From CAZVWJ01 sp964631325 (GTDB taxonomy: Bacteria > T1Sed10-126): a stretch of DNA of 64,000 nucleotides. The stretch spans positions 23,371-87,370 of the forward strand of contig CAZVWJ010000008.1 of assembly GCA_964631325.1 (NCBI GenBank). The letters are read 5' to 3'. Position 1 is the first letter of the stretch, and every line of letters begins with the position of its first letter. A program made the position numbers and the translations under genes. Below, piece after piece: positions 59,417 through 64,000 of the stretch. The notes below the pieces were generated by a model, which ran no database searches, was not told where the DNA came from, and saw nothing but the letters and a program-made list of their open reading frames with translations.

Positions 59417-59545
59417 TTATTGTAAGTTGACCCTCACCCCCCTCTTTTTGGCAATTACAATTTCCATGGAATCCAGGCGGTCGAGTTTTTCGTTATTCCC
59501 GCCCCACCAGTAGGAAAAATCTTTAAAATAAATATTAAACAAGCG
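59417..59545 (-). pseudogene. Remnant of a CBM-like domain gene
   Basis: The minus-strand frame ending in TAA at 59417-59419 reads DFSYWWGGNNEKLDRLDSME followed by IVIAKKRGVRVNLQ. It closely resembles NTTYWWGGEDDNFDELSAVE and IAFSGQGEGTVYL in the N-domain of the 576-aa lipoprotein. A signal-like hydrophobic stretch (IFLPILIACLIFILKIF) is readable just upstream in another frame. The gene is broken by at least one frameshift and lacks the rest. Confidence 0.6.
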
Positions 59546-59781
59546 ATAAGAATAGGAAGAAAAATCTTTTTTTCTCCAACCATAAACAGTCCCGTCTTAT
59601 TCTCACTCTTTTTACCCCATGACTGACTGTTTCAAACCAGAATAAAAGACAGAGTAACCAAAAAAATAACCCCTAATAGACCTTCCTTTTTAGACTTAAT
59701 TCCTATTTTTGCTACCTCCTCACATTAAAACCACAATTTAAGCCTGACCCGGATAATTTTTAGCAAAATAAACAAATCGAT
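59546..59781. other. Intergenic region without clear features
   Basis: AT-rich, no credible gene on either strand. It separates the glucanase lipoprotein (plus) from the GGDEF operon (minus). No clear terminator hairpin was seen. Confidence 0.35.
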
Positions 59782-61125
59782 TCATTCTTTATTATCTGCG
59801 GCAACCACACAATTTCTTCCCGCTTCTTTGGCCCTGTACAGGGCCGCATCAGCCCGGTCTATTAATTCTTCAAAGTCATCGTCTGTATCCAGACAAGCTG
59901 CACCAACACTGACTGTGATGCTCAATTTCTGATTACAGTGGCTTAACTCATAATCCGCCACCATCTCTCGCAATCTATCGGCCAGTGATTCCGCTCCCAA
60001 CAACTCTGTTTTGGGCGCGATTACGCTAAATTCTTCACCACCAAAGCGGGCCACCACATCGGACTCTCGGACCCCTTTTTTTAACACTTCCGCCACTCCC
60101 TTTAAAACTTCATCCCCTACCTGGTGGCCATAATTATCGTTAAATTTTTTAAAATGGTCTATGTCAATCATTAAAAAAGAAAGCGGTTGATTAGCAGTCT
60201 CCATTCTTTTTTTCTCTTCTTCAAACATTTCCCTTAATCTGCCTTTGTTATACAGCCCGGTAAGACCGTCATAAATCGACATTTCCGACACTTTTTCGTA
60301 CAGGCGAGCCCGTTCCATAAGCATATTTGTCTGATTGGATAAAATCTGAAGTCCTTTAATCAATTCCTCGCTTTCCGGGACATTAAGTGTCTCATCACCG
60401 TCCACTTTAAATCCCATTAAGCCCTGCATCTCATGTCTGATTTTGAGGGGAAAAAGTATAATTAGTTCTTTTTTATTTTCGCTCCCAGGACTCTCTTTTT
60501 TTCTGACATACACTTTCGTTTCTTCCTCCCTGGTTACCTGATCCAGATCAGATTTTGGAAAAGCACTTTCCCGAATATTTTTTTTTGCACCAATATTATA
60601 TATTTTTTCTTCTTCAAAACGGTGAAGTTCCCCGTATATATCACCAAAGCCCTCTTTCATTACATCACCAAGTTTTTCTTTGACTTTCGTTAACTCAATT
60701 TCAGAACTTAATCCTTTTATTACTTCACAAATTCGAGTCAGATTATTAACTTTTTTTTCAACAATATCTTTTTGATTCTCACTTTTTCTCATTTTTTGTT
60801 TTAGCGAATTATATCTTTTTCGCAATTCCTGTCGTCGAGTCGTATAAAATTGTTCCTGGCGCTTCAACCAGGCCAGAGCCTGCCGGGCTAAAAAATAAAT
60901 TCCGGTGAGCAAACAAAAATGAAAGAGCACCCACACAATTTCCAGTTGCTTTATAAAAAAAGTAGCTATCCCGTAAAACACCAGTGTTCCCGCCGCCAAC
61001 CAGTAATGATGAGCAATTAGATTTCGGCGCTCTTTCAAAATGTCACGAATCGTTAGCAAAATTATCCCCAGAATAAAATAATTCATATACCCCGACAAAA
61101 AATCGATTAAAAATAATTGGTTCAC
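59782..61125 (-). CDS. Membrane diguanylate cyclase (GAF-GGDEF) with intact I-site
   Basis: A 447-aa protein synthesising c-di-GMP. The N-terminus has several hydrophobic segments (YFILGIILLTIRDIL, WLAAGTLVFYGIATFFI, VWVLFHFCLLTGIYFLA), then a coiled coil, a GAF-like domain (~130-270) and GGDEF (~280-440: LTGLYNKGRLREMFEEE, MIDIDHFKKFNDNYGHQVGD, VVARFGGEEFSVIAP). The active-site motif is GGEEF. RESD five residues before it is a complete RxxD inhibitory site, so product inhibition is expected. Its start overlaps the stop of the upstream GGDEF gene by 4 nt, so they form an operon. Confidence 0.93.
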   Translation of the reverse strand: MNQLFLIDFLSGYMNYFILGIILLTIRDILKERRNLIAHHYWLAAGTLVFYGIATFFIKQLEIVWVLFHFCLLTGIYFLARQALAWLKRQEQFYTTRRQELRKRYNSLKQKMRKSENQKDIVEKKVNNLTRICEVIKGLSSEIELTKVKEKLGDVMKEGFGDIYGELHRFEEEKIYNIGAKKNIRESAFPKSDLDQVTREEETKVYVRKKESPGSENKKELIILFPLKIRHEMQGLMGFKVDGDETLNVPESEELIKGLQILSNQTNMLMERARLYEKVSEMSIYDGLTGLYNKGRLREMFEEEKKRMETANQPLSFLMIDIDHFKKFNDNYGHQVGDEVLKGVAEVLKKGVRESDVVARFGGEEFSVIAPKTELLGAESLADRLREMVADYELSHCNQKLSITVSVGAACLDTDDDFEELIDRADAALYRAKEAGRNCVVAADNKE

Positions 61126-62579
61126 GCCCAGCTAACCTCCACCCGATTGCGCCCGCCGGATTTTGCTCGATAAAGAGCTTTATCCGCCTGCTTGACCAAC
61201 TGATCAGCAGTTTTTGCATCTTCGGGCCAAAGTGCACAGCCCAGACTGACCGTTACTCCCACGGACTCTCCGCGGACTTTTATTGCTTCTTCCTCAATTG
61301 TTTCGTTAATTTGCAAAGCAAGCTGTTTTAATTTTTCTTTCGAAGTCGCTGAAACTAAAATACAAAATTCTTCTCCACCATAGCGGGCACAGAGCGCCGG
61401 TTTCGGGGCAATATCCATCAATCTCTTTGAAACCCTGGACAGCACTTGATCTCCAACAGCATGACCATAGTTGTCATTAAAGCGTTTAAAATGGTCAATA
61501 TCTGTAATAATAAGCCCCAGTTTTTCTTTTACTTTATTCCCATTTATTTCCTCTTTTAGGCGTTCCTCAAAAAACCATCGTTTGGCCAGACCGGTGAGGT
61601 CGTCTGTTCTGGCCAGGCGAACAGTTTCAGCATATAATTCCGTGTTTTTAAGCGACATTGCTACTAACCCGGCTATAAAATCCAGCATTCGCAAGTCCGA
61701 AAGTTCAAAAGTACCTTCCATTTCTGATTCCATCCTCAACACTCCCCACATTTTCTTCTGATCCATTATGGGGGAGCCAATTACCGACCTCACATCACGT
61801 TCAACATTTTTTTTGGGAACTATCCGAGAGTCCCGGTGAGTATTTTCAATAAATAAATTACGTCGCCATTCCAGGAAATAAAAATTATAATCTTCGCCGG
61901 AAAAATTAGCCGGCTCCCTTCTCCCGGAAACCTTAATTGGCACCAGGCCCCGGTCCCGATAACGATAAATTATTGCTTTTCCACCCCCAAAAATTTCTAC
62001 ACATGTTTCACAAATAATTTCAAGCTGTTTTTCAAAATCAAACTCATTGTTTAATTTTTTAATCAATTGCTGATAGTGGTTGAAACTTTCTTTTTTTTCT
62101 TTGAAGTATTCCAATTTCCCTGCCGTTTGCTCTACCTCCTCCTTCATGCTGGTGATTTCTTCCTCAATGTCTTTTTGATTCAAAGTAAAAAGAGCCTGCT
62201 TCTGTTCAAAAATTAACACTATTTCCCCGGCATAATAACCTAAAGCGACAAGAAAAACTGAGGAAAAAAACGACAATAGTAAATATTTAGTAGGAAATTC
62301 AGGGACACCGAGAACCCCATAAACCACAAAAATCGCAAAAATAAGGAAAGAATATAAACTAAGCGAAAGAGATACCAGACGGCCCCAGACAAAACCGGCC
62401 CCCACTATAGGGATAACTAAAAGGTTCAACAGAATAATATAGTGGTAATCCCCGGATAACCACCATACCCGGAACATTAAATAAGGAATCAGGGGAATCA
62501 TAATAAAAATTATAGCTTGAATCGCAAAACGAACTTGAGGATAACGTAATGTTAGCTCGTCCTGATCATATCGGTACAT
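61122..62579 (-). CDS. Membrane diguanylate cyclase (GAF-GGDEF) without I-site
   Basis: A 485-aa protein, first gene of the GGDEF pair. It has about five N-terminal membrane segments (AIQAIIFIMIPLIPYLMF ... YLLLSFFSSVFLVALGYYAG), a coiled coil (~135-170), a GAF domain (~175-315: IICETCVEIFGGGKAIIYRY, VIGSPIMDQKKMWGVLRMES) and GGDEF (~325-480: LTGLAKRWFFEERL, TDIDHFKRFNDNYGHAVGD, CARYGGEEFCILV). The catalytic GGEEF is intact, but the inhibitory RxxD position reads PKPA, so feedback inhibition is probably absent. GAGGAGG lies 12 nt before the ATG. Stop and start overlap with the next gene (ATGA). Confidence 0.93.
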   Translation of the reverse strand: MYRYDQDELTLRYPQVRFAIQAIIFIMIPLIPYLMFRVWWLSGDYHYIILLNLLVIPIVGAGFVWGRLVSLSLSLYSFLIFAIFVVYGVLGVPEFPTKYLLLSFFSSVFLVALGYYAGEIVLIFEQKQALFTLNQKDIEEEITSMKEEVEQTAGKLEYFKEKKESFNHYQQLIKKLNNEFDFEKQLEIICETCVEIFGGGKAIIYRYRDRGLVPIKVSGRREPANFSGEDYNFYFLEWRRNLFIENTHRDSRIVPKKNVERDVRSVIGSPIMDQKKMWGVLRMESEMEGTFELSDLRMLDFIAGLVAMSLKNTELYAETVRLARTDDLTGLAKRWFFEERLKEEINGNKVKEKLGLIITDIDHFKRFNDNYGHAVGDQVLSRVSKRLMDIAPKPALCARYGGEEFCILVSATSKEKLKQLALQINETIEEEAIKVRGESVGVTVSLGCALWPEDAKTADQLVKQADKALYRAKSGGRNRVEVSWA

Positions 62580-62893
62580 ATAACTCTCGAGCCTCCTCTA
62601 CCCGCCGCTGCGTTATATTCAACGTGTTTGTATTATGATATTTTTTCCCCGGAAGTCAATAAAGACAATTTCGGCGACATTCAAATCAAGGTTACAGATT
62701 AATGCGACATCCAATCATCAAAATCGTTTATCGCGGCTAGATAAACCGGCTCCGGAAAGGGATAAGATTTAGAAAAATCGGACGTCGCTAAAAGTTCTAT
62801 GAACGTTTGGTGAAACTTTTGGTAAAATATATCTTGGTACAAAAAATCTAAAACTATTGGACGGGATTAACAGGATAATAACCAAAATTTTTT
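62580..62893. other. Intergenic region, putative promoter area of GGDEF operon
   Basis: No gene seen. GTTTGGTGAAACTTTTGGTA and CGGGATTAACAGGATAA are repeat-like words. The minus-strand promoter of the GGDEF operon presumably lies in 62590-62700, but no clear box pair was found. Confidence 0.35.
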
Positions 62894-62970
62894 TATAACT
62901 GCTCACCTATCCCCTCTTCCCTGGTGGGAGAGGACCTGCCCTGCGCATGGACAGGGCCAGGGGGAGGGAT
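62894..62970. repeat. MITE-like dispersed repeat, subfamily 2, partial copy 2
   Basis: TATAACTGCTCACCTATCCC, CTTCCCTGGTGGGAGAGG and CCTGCGCATGGACAGGG are shared with the repeat at 20-141, and the hairpin CTCTTCCC/GGGAGAGG is shared with subfamily 1. The right terminal repeat is not evident; the acpS leader follows. Confidence 0.55.
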
Positions 62971-63060
62971 GATGGAATGAAAGTTGTTGCACTTGATAGT
63001 TGAATCCAGGAAATTAAAAAGGCTGGATCAATAACAGCCGTAACCGGAGACGAGATCAGG

Positions 63061-63450
63061 ATGCCGATTCGTACGGGAATAGACATCGCTTCAATCAGCC
63101 GGGTACAGAACTTACTCGACGAATACGGTTCCCATTTTAAACAACGTTTTTTCTCCCGGTACGAGGAAAAATACGGGAACAACAAATTCAACTCGGCTCA
63201 GACTTACGCCGGGATGTGGGCGGCTAAAGAAGCCGTCTTCAAAGTCCTGGGCAAGGGCAAAAGGTGGAACGATATCTTCATCGATCACGAGTCTTCCGGC
63301 CGGCCACGGATAAGGGTAGCAACTGAGCTTTTAGATCGGCCCTACATCAATATTCCCCTGGACGCGGACTGGGACTGCTCAATCGCCCACGACGCCGACC
63401 TGGCAGTAGCCACGGCGACCTGTTTTTGGAACGGAGGAAGCAGAGCATGA
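63061..63450 (+). CDS. acpS: Holo-[acyl-carrier-protein] synthase
   Basis: A 129-aa phosphopantetheinyl transferase that transfers 4'-phosphopantetheine from CoA to apo-ACP. The family motifs are GIDIASISRV (residues 6-15, metal-binding Asp8), FSRYEEKY, the central WAAKEAVFKVLGKG (metal-ligand Glu in KEA) and CSIAHDADLAVATA near the end. Length is typical. The frame continues upstream to a good RBS and ATG at 62977, but a TGA at 63001-63003 interrupts it, so 63061 is taken as the start although its own RBS (GGAG, 12 nt away) is weak. It stands alone here between repeats. Confidence 0.93.
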   Translation: MPIRTGIDIASISRVQNLLDEYGSHFKQRFFSRYEEKYGNNKFNSAQTYAGMWAAKEAVFKVLGKGKRWNDIFIDHESSGRPRIRVATELLDRPYINIPLDADWDCSIAHDADLAVATATCFWNGGSRA

Positions 63451-63469
63451 GCGACAACACGAAACTCGC

Positions 63470-63900
63470 AACCCGTAACACCGATATTAACGCAAAGGCG
63501 CAAAGGTGCAAAGAAAAACAAAAACCTCGAGGAGGCGAGCAGGCGGGGAGGCGAAGAGGCGAAAACCCGCAACTCGCAACACGTAACTCGTAACTTCGAA
63601 AGTAACGCAAAGGCGCAAACAAAAACAAAAACCTCGAAGAGGCGAGGAGGCGGGGAAGCGAAAAGGCGAAAACTCGTAACCCGTGACACCGAAGTTAACG
63701 CAAAGACGCAAAGGTGCAAAGAAAACCAAAAACCTCGAGGAGGCGAGGAGGCGGGGAAGCGATAAGGCGAAAACTCGTAACCCGTGACACCGAAGTTAAC
63801 GCAAAGACGCAAAGGTGCAAAGAAAACCAAAAACCTCGAGGCGGCGAAGAGGCGAAAATGCAAAACTATTAACCCGTAACTCCAAAGGTAGCATGCGGAT
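63470..63900. repeat. Heptamer-type array 6: ~100-bp tandem repeat, four units
   Basis: Units start at TAACGCAAAG (63488, 63603, 63696, 63797), spaced 115, 93 and 101 bp. The last two are almost identical. Each unit has a CGCAAAG heptamer block, an AAAACCAAAAACCTCGA linker, a GAGGCGA block, and a CTCGTAACCCGTGACACC-type block. These are the same word classes as arrays 1-5 in reverse orientation. Overlapping minus-strand frames (up to 173 codons) are repeat translations, not genes. Confidence 0.85.
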
Positions 63901-63947
63901 AAAGGAGAAATAATCTGGTTTTATCCGCGTTAATCAGCGAGCTAACC

Positions 63948-64000
63948 CACATTATGCACGAAATTTTAGAATTTCGTGCATAATGTGTATCTAAGATACA
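63948..64000 (+). repeat. ~157-bp dispersed structured element, copy B (cut by window end)
   Basis: An 18-bp stem with a 4-nt loop TTAG (63948-63987; CACATTATGCACG ... CGTGCATAATGTG), followed by TATCTAAGATAC as in copy A (TATCTACGATAC). The remainder of the element should lie beyond the window. Confidence 0.75.

Noticed and set aside
63001..63003. TGA as a sense codon or selenocysteine upstream of acpS
   Set aside because: Many genes in the window end with TGA, and no SECIS-like hairpin directly follows; a chance stop or decayed extension is simpler.
63342..63863. 173-codon minus-strand frame after acpS
   Set aside because: It translates the tandem heptamer array (FAPLRLCVN repeated) and overlaps acpS antisense; no RBS or family.
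63470..63900. CRISPR array
   Set aside because: Units are ~100 bp composites of short words with no constant repeat/variable spacer pattern and no cas genes nearby.

Overview
The window looks like a scaffold from an uncultured, flagellated bacterium with a Gram-negative-type envelope. The evidence is a FliK-like and FlhB-C-like flagellar pair, an ExbB-ExbD-TonB-type energiser, two PorV/UPF0164-type outer-membrane barrels, several lipoproteins, a type II pseudopilin-like protein and c-di-GMP enzymes. A run of exactly 100 N (14744-14843) marks an assembly gap. There are no rRNA or tRNA genes, so the phylum cannot be fixed; the FlgD-like C-terminal domain and PorV barrels suggest the FCB group or a neighbouring candidate phylum (inference).

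Layout. (1) 0.2-2.9 kb: flagellar hook-length and export-switch genes, then an encapsulated-ferritin-type gene (EncFtn) that has no encapsulin shell gene beside it and no cargo tail, behind a perfect 10-1-10 inverted repeat. (2) 3.3-11.3 kb: a seven-gene minus-strand operon: two PorV-like barrels (one with TPRs), ExbB, ExbD, TonB-like, a 903-aa TPR protein and a secreted unknown. (3) 11.7-37.6 kb: accessory surface-protein island, all on the minus strand: a 677-aa protein with a FlgD-like tail, three paralogous DUF11 proteins, a Fn3/discoidin protein, a GxxExxY PD-(D/E)xK-type protein flanked by a perfect 27-bp inverted repeat, and a 5157-aa mosaic of lamin-tail, Ig-like, Fn3, CBM9-like, beta-helix and DUF11 modules. 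The spacers are packed with 7-nt-period repeats. (4) 37.6-40.8 kb: decayed or duplicated small ORFs, a coiled-coil tail-anchored protein and dispersed repeats. (5) 40.8-59.4 kb: an oligosaccharide (probably beta-glucan) utilisation locus: substrate-binding-protein/permease fusion, second permease, GH94 phosphorylase, ABC ATPase, lipoproteins, LacI regulator, GH35 enzyme, a PilZ-GYF-TM-carbohydrate-binding fusion, a second binding protein, a pseudopilin and a discoidin-GH144-like lipoprotein. Four near-identical palindromic operators tie these together. (6) 59.8-62.6 kb: two membrane GGDEF proteins in one operon. (7) 63.1-64 kb: acpS followed by ~100-bp tandem repeats.

How it may work together (inference): surface or periplasmic glycosidase-like lipoproteins cut and bind a glucan, the fused ABC importer brings oligosaccharides in, GH94 phosphorolyses them, and the LacI regulator controls the set. 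The PilZ-TM-sugar-binding fusion and the nearby GGDEF pair offer a possible link between c-di-GMP and extracellular sugar. Three repeat systems deserve attention: a ~157-bp element with a covarying hairpin, a ~167-bp MITE-like element with 13-bp terminal inverted repeats and nested micro-palindromes, and the heptamer arrays with the GxxExxY gene.
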